Origin: an uncultured Pseudomonadota bacterium
Lineage (GTDB): Bacteria > Pseudomonadota > Gammaproteobacteria > Competibacterales > Competibacteraceae
Assembly (NCBI GenBank): GCA_903844665.1
Contig: CAIMUS010000320.1
Span: forward strand, 1-35,707
Direction of reading: 5' to 3'
DNA: 35,707 nt
Shown here: piece after piece, positions 1 to 8,170 of the stretch
Layout of the letters: each line of letters starts with the position of its first letter
How positions within the stretch are numbered: the stretch's first letter is position 1
Translations under genes and position numbers: made by a program
The notes under the pieces: model-generated
What the model was told of the DNA's origin: nothing
What the model saw: the letters and a program-made list of their open reading frames with translations, nothing else
Databases searched by the model: none

Positions 1-98
1 GGCCGTTCAGGCCCACTTTGTAACCGAATAACAATGTCATTTGATAATAGCATCCAGGATACGAAATGTCAAATTGTTGTTAAAAATCAATTCTTCAC

Positions 99-126
99 GT
101 AGGGGCGGTTCGCGAACCGCCCCTAC
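99..126. repeat. 28-bp perfect palindrome, copy 1
   Basis: A perfect 28-bp palindrome whose left half is GTAGGGGCGGTTCG. The same element recurs at 9373-9400 (identical) and 9494-9521 (one base different). It lies in non-coding DNA. It looks like a REP-type dispersed repeat; no function is visible. Confidence 0.9.
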
Positions 127-159
127 ATTGCTTTTGAGGGTGTCAAGGAAACCATGGTA

Positions 160-420
160 GTAGGAGTAGGCCGGAATAAGCGGAGCGTTAAGCGGAGCGT
201 TTCCGGCACCCGACGCATTGCCGGAAATAGCCGGCGTTGCGGCCTTATTCCGGCCTACGAGACTATTGCAGAACTCGTAGGGCAGAATAGAACTCGTAGG
301 GCGGAATAGGCTGTCAGGCCGTATTCCGCCGAATGCTTTCGGCTTACCCCCGGCATGCGGCGCATTACGCTACGCTAATCGCTACGCTAATGCGCCCTAC
401 GCGGACTTGCGCTAGTAGGA
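160..420. repeat. Cluster of nested palindromic (REP-like) repeats
   Basis: Bases 1-564 hold no gene I can support; this stretch is a mosaic of repeats. GTAGGCCGGAATAAG (166-180) is the exact inverse of 244-258. Nested inside, TTTCCGGCA (200-208) pairs with TGCCGGAAA (219-227). An imperfect 19-bp unit beginning AACTCGTAGGGC is repeated in tandem around 273-310. A block near 358-402 that includes GGCGCATTACGCTACGCTAA recurs at 16628-16660. These are typical intergenic dispersed repeats. Confidence 0.75.
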
Positions 421-564
421 GGAAGGTATAGATTTCTCCCCTCCTTGAAAAGGAGAGGAAAGCCTCAATCCCTACCCTGGTCAGCTCTGCAAGCAGGGAA
501 GAATTAGCCGTTAAGACTGTTGAACTTTCCCAGGAAGCCGGCGAGGACGCCGGCGTTCCCAGGT

Positions 565-830
565 TCAGTGACTCGTTGGCTGTTCCCAGAGGAGCCGTAT
601 TGCTTCCGGGCTGTTGGCCAGACTCGAAGCTTTTTGGATGCTCTTCAACATCTCGATATCCTGAACTGCTCTTATCGCTGGCATCAACACCACACCAGCC
701 GCACCGAATCTGACTTCCAGAGTAAGCTGGATAGCTTCGAGTAAGCCTTCCCGCAAGCCCTCCTGCAAGCCTTCCCGTAGGCCTTCCCGCAAGCCTTCTG
801 GCCGGCCTTGCTCTGAGGAACGAACCCCAA
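565..830 (-). pseudogene. Rpn-family (PD-(D/E)XK) nuclease/transposase, C-terminal remnant
   Basis: Only the C-terminal tail of an Rpn-type recombination-promoting nuclease is present. It has a run of EGLREG/EGLQEG repeats (about 738-800) followed by a segment containing LEVRFGAAG and ending near LLWEQPTSH, a tail typical of this family. The catalytic N-terminal domain is missing. The coding similarity ends near 815, where a dispersed-repeat fragment (GAGGAACGAACCCCAAC) and then a MITE-like element begin. Related families are mobile-element-associated nucleases. Family call is moderate; the loss of the N terminus is clear. Confidence 0.55.
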
Positions 831-836
831 CATTTC

Positions 837-950
837 GTAACCGTTCAGACCCCTCTCCCCGACCCTCCCCCACAAGGGGGGAGGGAGTTATTGCAAAACA
901 GCTACTTAGCGTATTCCCCCTCCCCTTGTGGGAGGGGGGTGAACGCTTAC
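837..950. mobile_element. MITE-like element, copy 1, with 9-bp target duplication
   Basis: The element begins GTAACCGTTCA and ends TGAACGCTTAC, which are inverted repeats with one mismatch. Inside are C-rich and G-rich arms that are also inversely repeated (CCCTCCCCCACAAGGGG on the left, CCCCTTGTGGGAGGGG on the right). It is flanked by an exact 9-bp direct repeat, CAACATTTC, at 828-836 and 951-959, as expected of a transposition target duplication. It encodes nothing. Related copies lie at 4781-4909 and, in part, 28025-28083. Confidence 0.7.
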
Positions 951-957
951 CAACATT

Positions 958-1545
958 TCAGCTCTTCTGCTTTACCCCTGTTTTCTCATAAAGTTTGGCT
1001 GCGGTGAGTGCGATCTCCGGCAGTCCGCCAATTACCGGCAGGTGGATCGTGCTCTCGTTGGTAAAAGCGAATTCTTCCCAGGTATTGCCGCCTTTCCGAT
1101 AGATACCGGTCACGTGATTGCGGGTGGAATCGATAATCAGATACAGCGACAGCGAGGGAAGCTGCATGTAATCCCGCTTTTTCTTGGCGCGGTCGAGATA
1201 CTGGGTGCCCGGCGAACTCACCTCGACCAGTACCAGAGGACGGTCGTAGTAACGTTCCTTTTTGCCTTCCTCGGCACATACCACCATGCAATCCGGGAAG
1301 TAACCATTTTCCTCCGTCAAGCATTCCGCCTTGAGGTTCGCATCGCCGGTGGTGACGTAACAGGCTGGAAACAACCGCCGCAGCAGCAGGTAGACATTGC
1401 CTTTGATAAGGTCATGATCGGGGGTTCCTCCCGTCATCAGGAAAAATTCACCACCGATCAACTCGTACTTGATCCCTTCCGGCCACGAGTCTATCCGGGC
1501 AAGAAAATCAGCATAACTCAGCAGTTTCCGGGCGGGCTTCAGCAT
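958..1545 (-). CDS. Uma2 family endonuclease (DUF820)
   Basis: A 195-residue protein of the Uma2/DUF820 family, which has a restriction-endonuclease-like PD-(D/E)XK fold and is common in bacteria rich in mobile DNA; its cellular role is not established. Visible signatures are YELIGGEFFLMTGG near residues 28-41, the FPDCMVV segment near residue 83 (active-site Asp), and LVLVEVSSPGTQYLDRAKK near 104-122 (Glu and Lys of the active site). Length is usual for the family. The stop codon lies just beside the target duplication of the neighbouring MITE-like element. It appears to be a single-gene unit. Family assignment is firm; function is not known. Confidence 0.85.
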   Translation of the reverse strand: MLKPARKLLSYADFLARIDSWPEGIKYELIGGEFFLMTGGTPDHDLIKGNVYLLLRRLFPACYVTTGDANLKAECLTEENGYFPDCMVVCAEEGKKERYYDRPLVLVEVSSPGTQYLDRAKKKRDYMQLPSLSLYLIIDSTRNHVTGIYRKGGNTWEEFAFTNESTIHLPVIGGLPEIALTAAKLYEKTGVKQKS

Positions 1546-1890
1546 GGTTGAATGTCCTAAGCCGGCAAGGACGCCAGCGCTCCCAGGGTCGGATTATACT
1601 ACCTTAAGTGGGGAGCTCCCTGCCGGCAGCGCCACCGCAACTTGAAATCGAAGCTTGATATTGTTGTATATCATAAGGAGCGATGTAGAACTTATTGGAG
1701 GTAACAGTACCTGACGTGATCATCCGGCAGGTACTGGATTGCCTTGCCGCGGTTTTGGAAGATGATTGGCCGCCAGCGGGCGAGAGGAATGAACGCTGAC
1801 TTGAGAGTCCGTCGCACTCTTGGCTTCAGGCCCAGTTCGTAGCGGAGACCGTTGAACATAACCGTGCCCGACTTACCCGGCCCACCCGCT
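1546..1890. other. Intergenic stretch with short repeat, no supported gene
   Basis: No gene can be supported here. The segment around 1559-1588 (CCGGCAAGGACGCCAGCG) repeats, with a few changes, a segment at 534-561, and looks like a short dispersed repeat. An open minus-strand frame of about 55 codons (1692-1859) matches no family I recognise. Confidence 0.4.
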
Positions 1891-1941
1891 TTGACACCTT
1901 GCCCTGATAAGACTATAGTGATGACTATAGTCTTACAGGAG
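1891..1941 (+). promoter_or_regulatory. Promoter and palindromic operator of the phd/vapC pair
   Basis: A near-consensus sigma70 promoter, TTGACA (1891-1896), 17-bp spacer, TATAGT (1914-1919). It overlaps a perfect inverted repeat, AAGACTATAG (1909-1918) and CTATAGTCTT (1925-1934), separated by 6 bp. An AGGAG ribosome site (1937-1941) lies 7 bases before the GTG start. A palindrome covering the -10 is what autorepression by a Phd/YefM-VapC complex would need. The repeat is seen; its role is inferred. Confidence 0.75.
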
Positions 1942-1948
1942 AACAGCC

Positions 1949-2179
1949 GTGAAAATGGTTTCAAAAAGCGTACTGAAAGCCAAAATGCTGGAGTATTTCC
2001 GGGAAGTGGAAACCGCCGGGGAAACCTTGATCGTGACCAGTAACGGCCAGCCGGTGTTGAGAGTGATTCCCTATTGCCAGGACTTGACCGTGGACGAGGC
2101 GTTCGCCGACGTGCGCGGCAAGATCCATTATCACGGCGATTTGCTGGAACCGACTACGGCGGAATGGGAAGTCGGTTGA
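1949..2179 (+). CDS. Type II antitoxin, Phd/YefM family
   Basis: A 76-residue antitoxin. The N-terminal half (through SNGQPVLRVIPY, about residues 31-42) is the DNA-binding Phd/YefM fold; the C-terminal tail is the part expected to wrap the toxin. The GTG start is chosen because AGGAG lies 7 bases upstream and the promoter/operator ends just before it. The stop TGA overlaps the ATG of the toxin (TGATG at 2177-2181), so the two are translationally coupled. Antitoxins of this type neutralise their toxin and repress their own operon. The antitoxin itself looks intact although the toxin is frameshifted. Confidence 0.88.
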   Translation: MKMVSKSVLKAKMLEYFREVETAGETLIVTSNGQPVLRVIPYCQDLTVDEAFADVRGKIHYHGDLLEPTTAEWEVG

Positions 2180-2566
2180 TGGTTGTCCTGGATACGCATG
2201 TTCTCGTTTGGTGGACTCTCGACCCGGTGCAGTTGTCTGCCCCGGCCAAACAAATCTGTAATGAGATATCAAACAGTGGCGCCATGATCAGCGCCATTTC
2301 CCTTTGGGAGATCGGCATCAAAATCAAACGGGGCAAACTGGAACTGGGTATCGAATTGAGTGACTACGTGCGGCGCCTCCAGTCATTAAAAGGCGTGGCG
2401 ATCATACCGGTCGATGTAGAACATTGGCTTGGCAATCTGAATCTGCCGTGGGAGCACCGCGATCCCGCCGACCGCACCATCGTTGCGACCCGCCCAACTC
2501 CATGATTTACCCCTGCTCAGCAAAGACGAAGCCATCCGGGCCTACTACCCCAAAACCATCTGGTGA
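2179..2566 (+). pseudogene. vapC: PIN-domain toxin VapC, frameshifted
   Basis: A PIN-domain ribonuclease toxin. VLDTHVLVW at the N terminus carries the first catalytic Asp, ISLWEIGIK the Glu, and HRDPADRTIVAT the later Asp residues. The frame that starts at the coupled ATG ends early at 2505. Reading on after dropping one base from the CCC run at 2489-2491 restores the usual C terminus (AQLHDLPLLSKDEAIRAYY) and a stop at 2564-2566, giving a normal length of about 128 residues. So a single-base insertion, or a sequencing error, has displaced the last 25 or so residues. The catalytic residues lie before the shift, so some activity is not excluded. Confidence 0.82.
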
Positions 2567-2606
2567 TGCTGCCGCCACAAGCCCGTAGGTTGCCGTAAAA
2601 ATCACG

Positions 2607-4706
2607 ATGTCCGCCGTCCCTGAGTCGCCAGCCACCATTTCCCTGCAGAATTTGAAAGGCGTCGGTCCCCGGCTGGTGCAACGTCTGCAACGGCTGGGTA
2701 TCACTACGCTGGAGCAATTGCTGTTCCATCTGCCGCTGCGCTATCAGGACCGCACCCAGATCACCCCGCTCGGCAGCCTGCAAGTCGGCGACGAAGCCGT
2801 GATCGAGGCGGAGGTGGTCCTGGCGGAAGTGAGTCAGCGGGGGCGGCGGGCCTTGCTCTGTTTGCTCCAGGACGGTACAGGCGGCCTGACCTTGCGTTTC
2901 TTTCATTTCAGCCCCGTGCAATACAAACTGCTGACGCAACCGGGCACAAGGCTGCACTGTTACGGCGAGGTGCGCAGCGGCGCCGGCATGCTGGAGATGG
3001 TTCATCCCGAATGCCGGCGGCTGGACGGGGAGGCGCCGCCGGTTCTGGAAGACTATCTGACCCCCGTCTATCCCACCACCGAAGGCTTACATCAACTGAC
3101 GCTGCGATCCTTGTTTCAGCAGGCGTTACAGCGGCTGGAGGAAGAGCCGGAATGCCTGCCGGAATGGCTGCCCCCCAGCCTGCGGGAACGGCTGAAGTTG
3201 CCGACCCTGGCCGCCGCCGTGCAGCGGTTGCATCGTCCGCCGGCGGCGCTGCCGCCGCTCGAGCTGGAGGCGGAATTGCAACTTGCCCGACGCCGCCTGG
3301 CGTTCGAGGAATTGCTGGCCCATCAGTTGAGCCTGCGCCAGTTGCGCGAACAGGTACAGCGCAACGCCGCCCTGCCGCTGACCGGCGGTGACGGGCTGCG
3401 CCGGCGGTTTCTGCAGGGGTTGCCGTTCACCTTGACGGCGGCCCAGCAGCGGGTGATTCAGGAGATCGACGCCGATCTGGTCCAGCCACGGCCCATGTTG
3501 CGGTTGGTTCAGGGCGATGTCGGTTCCGGCAAGACCGTGGTGGCGGCGGCGGCGGCTTTGCGGGCGGTGGCAATGGGTTTTCAGGCGGCGGTGATGGCGC
3601 CCACCGAGCTGCTGGCCGAACAGCATTACCAAAGTTTTTCCAACTGGCTGGCGCCTCTGGACCTGGAAGTGGCCTGGCTGACCGGCAGGCTCAAGGGCAA
3701 GGCCAGGGAAGCGATGCTGGCGCAAATCCGCTCGGGCGAAGCGGCCGTCGTCGTCGGCACCCATGCCCTGTTTCAGGAAGGGGTGGTCTTCGCCGGCCTG
3801 GCCCTGGTCGTCATCGACGAGCAGCACCGTTTCGGGGTGCACCAGCGGCTGGCCCTGCGCGAAAAGGGTCGTCAGGGCGGCTATTGCCCGCATCAGTTGA
3901 TCATGACCGCCACGCCGATCCCCCGCACCCTGGCGATGAGCGCTTATGCCGACCTGGATACCTCGATCATCGACCAATTGCCACCGGGACGGACTCCGGT
4001 GCAAACCGTGGTGATCTCCGAGAACCGCCGCGCCGAAGTCATCGACCGCATCCGCCTGGCTTGCGGCCAGGGCCGGCAGGCTTACTGGGTCTGTCCACTG
4101 ATCGAGGAATCCGAGGTTTTGCAATGCCAGGCGGCCGCCGATACCGCGCGCTATCTGGCTCAGACCCTGCCCGGCTTGCGCATCGGCCTGGTGCACGGGC
4201 GACTGAAATCGGCGGAGAAGGAACAGGTGATGGCCGCGTTCAAGGCCGGGGAACTGGAACTGCTGGTGGCCACCACGGTGATCGAAGTCGGGGTGGATGT
4301 GCCCAACGCCAGCCTGATGATTATCGAAAACGGCGAGCGGCTGGGATTGGCCCAGTTGCATCAATTACGCGGTCGGGTAGGGCGGGGCAGCGCCCAGAGC
4401 AGTTGTGTGTTGCTGTATCGCGGGCCGCTGTCGGAACAGGCCCATAAACGGTTGGCGATACTGCGCGCCAGCAACGACGGTTTCGAGATCGCCCGACGCG
4501 ATCTGGAATTGCGCGGTCCCGGCGAGGTGCTGGGCACCCGGCAGACCGGTGATTTGCAACTGCGGGTAGCCGATCTGATGCGCGATGAGGATCTGCTCGA
4601 TGCCGTACAGCAGACTGCCCGGGAACTGTTGCAGGATTATCCACGCCAGGCCCAGGCGATCGTTCGGCGCTGGATCGGGGAAGGGGAGCGCTATGGCGAG
4701 GTGTGA
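2607..4706 (+). CDS. recG: ATP-dependent DNA helicase RecG
   Basis: RecG remodels stalled replication forks and branched recombination intermediates. The 699-residue protein is close to the usual length. Residues 1-150 contain the helix-hairpin and OB-fold wedge (LKGVGPRLVQRLQRLGI near 16-32). The helicase core shows Walker A GDVGSGKT (303-310), the DEQH box (404-407) and TATPIPRT (434-441), with the C-terminal helicase domain after that (VATTVIEVGVDVPNA, QLHQLRGRVGRG). The ATG at 2607 starts a typical N terminus, though no strong ribosome site is visible. It follows the broken vapC closely, but a functional link is unlikely. Confidence 0.97.
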   Translation: MSAVPESPATISLQNLKGVGPRLVQRLQRLGITTLEQLLFHLPLRYQDRTQITPLGSLQVGDEAVIEAEVVLAEVSQRGRRALLCLLQDGTGGLTLRFFHFSPVQYKLLTQPGTRLHCYGEVRSGAGMLEMVHPECRRLDGEAPPVLEDYLTPVYPTTEGLHQLTLRSLFQQALQRLEEEPECLPEWLPPSLRERLKLPTLAAAVQRLHRPPAALPPLELEAELQLARRRLAFEELLAHQLSLRQLREQVQRNAALPLTGGDGLRRRFLQGLPFTLTAAQQRVIQEIDADLVQPRPMLRLVQGDVGSGKTVVAAAAALRAVAMGFQAAVMAPTELLAEQHYQSFSNWLAPLDLEVAWLTGRLKGKAREAMLAQIRSGEAAVVVGTHALFQEGVVFAGLALVVIDEQHRFGVHQRLALREKGRQGGYCPHQLIMTATPIPRTLAMSAYADLDTSIIDQLPPGRTPVQTVVISENRRAEVIDRIRLACGQGRQAYWVCPLIEESEVLQCQAAADTARYLAQTLPGLRIGLVHGRLKSAEKEQVMAAFKAGELELLVATTVIEVGVDVPNASLMIIENGERLGLAQLHQLRGRVGRGSAQSSCVLLYRGPLSEQAHKRLAILRASNDGFEIARRDLELRGPGEVLGTRQTGDLQLRVADLMRDEDLLDAVQQTARELLQDYPRQAQAIVRRWIGEGERYGEV

Positions 4707-4780
4707 GCCACGCTGGTGGATCCGGCTGGAGAGACACGCCAAATTCCTGTTCATTTAAAGACCGTTCGGCTAGACTTGGC

Positions 4781-4909
4781 GTAACCGTTCAGATCCCTCT
4801 CCCCGACCCTCCCCCACAAGGGGGGAGGGAGTTTTTTGCAAAACAGCAGCTTAACCTATTCCCCCTCCCCTTGTGGGAGGGGGTTAGGGGGAGGGGTGTG
4901 AACGCTTAC
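4781..4909. mobile_element. MITE-like element, copy 2
   Basis: Same element as 837-950: begins GTAACCGTTCA, ends TGAACGCTTAC, with the same C-rich/G-rich internal inverted arms and the shared core TTGCAAAACAGC. Flanks GACTTGGC (4773-4780) and GACTTGAC (4910-4917) match at 7 of 8 positions, a possible degraded target duplication. It fills most of the recG-tkt interval. Its hairpins could also end recG transcription. Confidence 0.65.
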
Positions 4910-4962
4910 GACTTGACAGCCTGAAATTTAAGCCGCATCCCCCATGTTTCCCGACTACATAT

Positions 4963-4968
4963 TATAAT
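4963..4968 (+). promoter_or_regulatory. Candidate -10 box upstream of tkt
   Basis: A perfect TATAAT about 60 bp before the tkt start. No good -35 lies at standard spacing; a TTGACA at 4913-4918 is too far away. A clear ribosome site, CAGGAGAG, precedes the ATG at 5029. Weak promoter call. Confidence 0.35.
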
Positions 4969-5028
4969 GTTCCGGCCATTGCAGGTGGCGGAGCGTGGTT
5001 TAATCATTGTGATCTCCAGGAGAGTGTG

Positions 5029-7026
5029 ATGCCTACGCATAGAGAACTGGCCAACGCCATTCGCGCCCTGAGCATGGATGCCGTGCAACAGGCGAATTCC
5101 GGCCATCCTGGCGCTCCTCTCGGCATGGCGGATATCGCCGAGGTGCTGTGGAACGATTTTTTACGCCACAATCCCGCCAATCCGACCTGGGCCGGGCGCG
5201 ATCGCTTCGTGCTGTCCAACGGCCATGCCTCGATGCTGTTATATTCCCTGCTGCATCTTAGCGGTTACGATCTGCCGCTGGCGGAATTGCAGCGTTTCCG
5301 GCAGTTCGAGTCCAGGACGCCCGGCCATCCGGAATACGGCTGCACCCCTGGTGTGGAAACCACCACGGGACCGCTGGGCCAGGGGCTGGCCAACGGCGTC
5401 GGTATGGCGCTGGCCGAGCGCACCCTGGCGGCTCACTTCAATCGTCCCGGTTACGCCATCGTCGAGCACTTTACCTATGTGTTCCTGGGTGACGGCTGTC
5501 TGATGGAAGGCATCTCTCACGAGGTTTGCTCCCTGGCCGGCACGCTGGGTCTGGGCAGGTTGATCGCTATTTACGATGACAACGGCATCTCCATCGATGG
5601 CGCGGTGCGGGGCTGGTTCAGCGACGATACCCCACGGCGCTTCGAGGCTTACGGCTGGCATGTCATTCCGGCGGTGGACGGGCATGAGCCGGAGGCCGTC
5701 GAACAGGCCATCGCGGCGGCCCGGGCGGTGACCGACCGTCCCAGCCTGATCTGCTGCAAGACGGTGATCGGCTGTGGCTCTCCCCACAAGGCAGGTACGG
5801 AACAGGTTCACGGCGCGCCGCTGGGCCCGGACGAAGTGGCCGCCACGCGGGAATCCCTGGGCTGGCCTCATCCGCCTTTCGTCATCCCGCCGGATATTTA
5901 TGCCGCCTGGGACGCCCGCGCCCGTGGCGACGCCTTGGAGTCGGCCTGGAACGAGTTATTTGCCGCTTATGCGGCGGACTATCCGCAACCGGCCGCCGAA
6001 TTCAACCGCCGGCTGGCGCGCCGGCTCCCCGCCGACTGGGAGTCTGGGTCCCGGGCCTTTATCCGCGCCACCGAAGAGAAGGCGCCTAACATTGCCTCCC
6101 GCAAGGCTTCCCAGAACGCGCTCGAAGCCTATGCGCCGCTGCTGCCGGAACTGTTGGGAGGTTCCGCCGATCTGAGCGAATCCAACAACACCCTCTGGAA
6201 AGGCGCCACCGAGATCAGCCGCGAACGGGCCGACGGCGCTTACCGCCAATAGGGCGTGCGCGAGTTCGGCATGAGCGCCATCCTGAACGGCATCGTGCTG
6301 CACGGTGGCTTCATTCCCTATGGGGGCACCTTCCTGGTCTTTTCTGATTATGCCCGCAATGCCGTGCGCATCGCCGCTCTGTCCCGCCTGCCGACGATTT
6401 TTGTCTATACCCATGACTCCATCGGCCTGGGCGAAGACGGTCCCACCCATCAACCGGTCGAACATCTGGCCAGCCTGCGGCTGATACCCAATCTGTCCCT
6501 GTGGCGTCCCTGCGATGCGACGGAAACGGCCGTGGCCTGGAAAGCCGCGATCGAACGCCGCGACGGTCCGAGTTGTCTCGTTTTCTCGCGCCAGAATCTT
6601 CCCACGCAACGGCGCACGGCGGAGGCATTGGCCGCGATCCAGCGTGGCGGCTATATTCTGCGCGACTGCGACGGCGCTCCCGAGGCCATTCTCATCGCCA
6701 CCGGTTCGGAAGTACACTTGGCCACCGCCGCGGCGGAGCGACTGGCCGAACGCGGCAGGCGAATCCGGGTGGTCTCCCTGCCGGCGGTCGACGTCTTCGA
6801 GGCCCAGGATGCCGCCTACCGGGAAGCGGTGCTGCCGGCCGCCGTCACCCGCCGGCTGGCGGTCGAAGCCGGCGTCACCAATTCCTGGTATAAATATACC
6901 GGGATGAGTGGCAAAATAATCGGCTTGGACCGTTTTGGCGCTTCGGCGCCGGGAAACGTATTGTTCAAGCATTTCGGTTTTACCGTGGAAAACGTGATCC
7001 GGACCGTCGAGGAACTGTTCCTCTGA
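5029..7026 (+). pseudogene. tkt: Transketolase interrupted by an in-frame TAG
   Basis: Transketolase moves two-carbon units between sugar phosphates (Calvin/pentose-phosphate pathways) with thiamine diphosphate. The ATG at 5029, just after CAGGAGAG, starts a 665-codon frame. N-terminal signatures are SGHPGAP (24-30), NGHAS (64-68), GPLGQG (114-119) and the cofactor motif GDGCLMEG (154-161). At codon 408 (6250-6252) the frame has TAG where transketolases have Tyr before the conserved GVREFGM. Downstream the same frame continues perfectly with [25 protein letters not shown] and the C-terminal domain. Truncation would remove the catalytic Glu of the REFG motif, so the 407-residue product should be inactive. 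A one-base change from TAT or TAC explains it. Possible explanations are a true recent lesion, a sequencing error, or low-level read-through. It heads the tkt-gap-pgk-pyk block. Confidence 0.88.
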
Positions 7027-7082
7027 CGCTGCCGGCAACATCCTCAGTGCTGTCATAAACCTCTATAAGTCAGGAGAAAAGC

Positions 7083-8093
7083 ATGGCGATTAACATTGCA
7101 ATCAATGGTTATGGCCGTATCGGCCGCAATATCCTGCGCGCCCTGTATGAATACAATCGCACCGGTGAATTCAAAATCGTCGCCGTCAACGATCTGGGCG
7201 ATCCCAAAACCAATGCCCATCTGACCCGCCATGACACGGTGCATGGCAAGTTCAAGGGTGAAGTGGCGGTCGAAGGCGATTCCATGATCGTCAACGGCGA
7301 CCGGATCCGGGTGCTGGCGGTCCGCAATCCGGCTGAGCTGCCCTGGCGTGACCTGGGCGTGGACGTGGTGCACGAGTGCACCGGCCTGTTCACCAGTAAG
7401 GAAAAGGCGGGCGCCCATCTGAGCGCCGGCGCCAGGAAGGTCATCATTTCCGCGCCGGGCGGCAAGGACGTGGACGCGACCATCGTCTATGGCGTGAACC
7501 ACAACATCCTGAAAGCCAGCGATACCGTCATCTCCAATGCATCCTGCACGACCAACTGTCTGGCGCCGCTGGTCAAGCCACTGCATGAAAAGCTGGTCCT
7601 GTTGCGCGGTTTGATGACCACCATTCACTCCTATACCAACGACCAGGTGTTGACCGACGTCTATCACTCGGATCTGCGCCGCGCCCGTTCCGCCACCCAG
7701 TCGATGATTCCTACCAAAACCGGCGCCGCCGCCGCGGTGGGTCTGGTGCTGCCCGAATTGAACGGCAAGCTGGACGGCTTCGCGATGCGGGTGCCCACCA
7801 TCAATGTGTCGGTGGTGGATCTGACCTTTATCGCCGGCCGCGACACCTCCGTCGACGAAGTCAACGCCATCGCCAAGGCGGCCTCCGACGGCGAGTTGAA
7901 GGGCATTCTGAATTACAATACCGAGCCGCTGGTTTCCATAGACTTCAATCATGACCCGGCTTCCTCCACCTTCGACTCCACCCAGACCCGGGTCCTCGGC
8001 AATCTGGTGAAGGTGCTGTCCTGGTACGACAACGAGTGGGGCTTCTCCTGCCGGATGTTGGACACCACCAAGGCGCTGATGAACGCCAAGTAA
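7083..8093 (+). CDS. gap: Glyceraldehyde-3-phosphate dehydrogenase, type I
   Basis: Interconverts glyceraldehyde 3-phosphate and 1,3-bisphosphoglycerate in glycolysis/gluconeogenesis or the Calvin cycle. The 336-residue protein has the NAD-binding [10 protein letters not shown] (7-16), VNDL (35-38; the Asp usually favours NAD), the catalytic SCTTNC (154-159, Cys155), and a downstream His in TIHSYTND (His182). The C terminus has [18 protein letters not shown] about 6 bases upstream supports the start. It sits 56 bp after tkt and shares its direction. Confidence 0.97.
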   Translation: MAINIAINGYGRIGRNILRALYEYNRTGEFKIVAVNDLGDPKTNAHLTRHDTVHGKFKGEVAVEGDSMIVNGDRIRVLAVRNPAELPWRDLGVDVVHECTGLFTSKEKAGAHLSAGARKVIISAPGGKDVDATIVYGVNHNILKASDTVISNASCTTNCLAPLVKPLHEKLVLLRGLMTTIHSYTNDQVLTDVYHSDLRRARSATQSMIPTKTGAAAAVGLVLPELNGKLDGFAMRVPTINVSVVDLTFIAGRDTSVDEVNAIAKAASDGELKGILNYNTEPLVSIDFNHDPASSTFDSTQTRVLGNLVKVLSWYDNEWGFSCRMLDTTKALMNAK

Positions 8094-8105
8094 ACCCGCT
8101 GCCTG

Positions 8106-8149
8106 GCGAGGGAGCCTGACCCATCCGGACAGGTCCCTCGCGTCGTTTT
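8106..8149 (+). terminator. Hairpin between gap and pgk
   Basis: GCGAGGGA (8106-8113) pairs with TCCCTCGC (8134-8141), extended by CCTG/CAGG after a one-base bulge, and is followed by GTCGTTTT. It resembles an intrinsic terminator or attenuator that could lower pgk expression relative to gap. Confidence 0.5.
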
Positions 8150-8170
8150 CACTTCACGAAGGATGGCTGT

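Noticed and set aside
1692-1964. Minus-strand 90-codon frame opposite the vapC promoter
   Set aside because: Overlaps a convincing promoter/operator, begins inside the antitoxin gene, and matches no family known to me.
3126-4364. A 412-codon open frame antisense to recG
   Set aside because: Same reason: low-complexity HQGR-rich shadow of a well-conserved helicase gene.
6250-6252. TAG as a recoded sense codon (for example pyrrolysine)
   Set aside because: RF1 is intact with PxT and GGQ, pgk ends in TAG, and no special tRNA or synthetase is visible.
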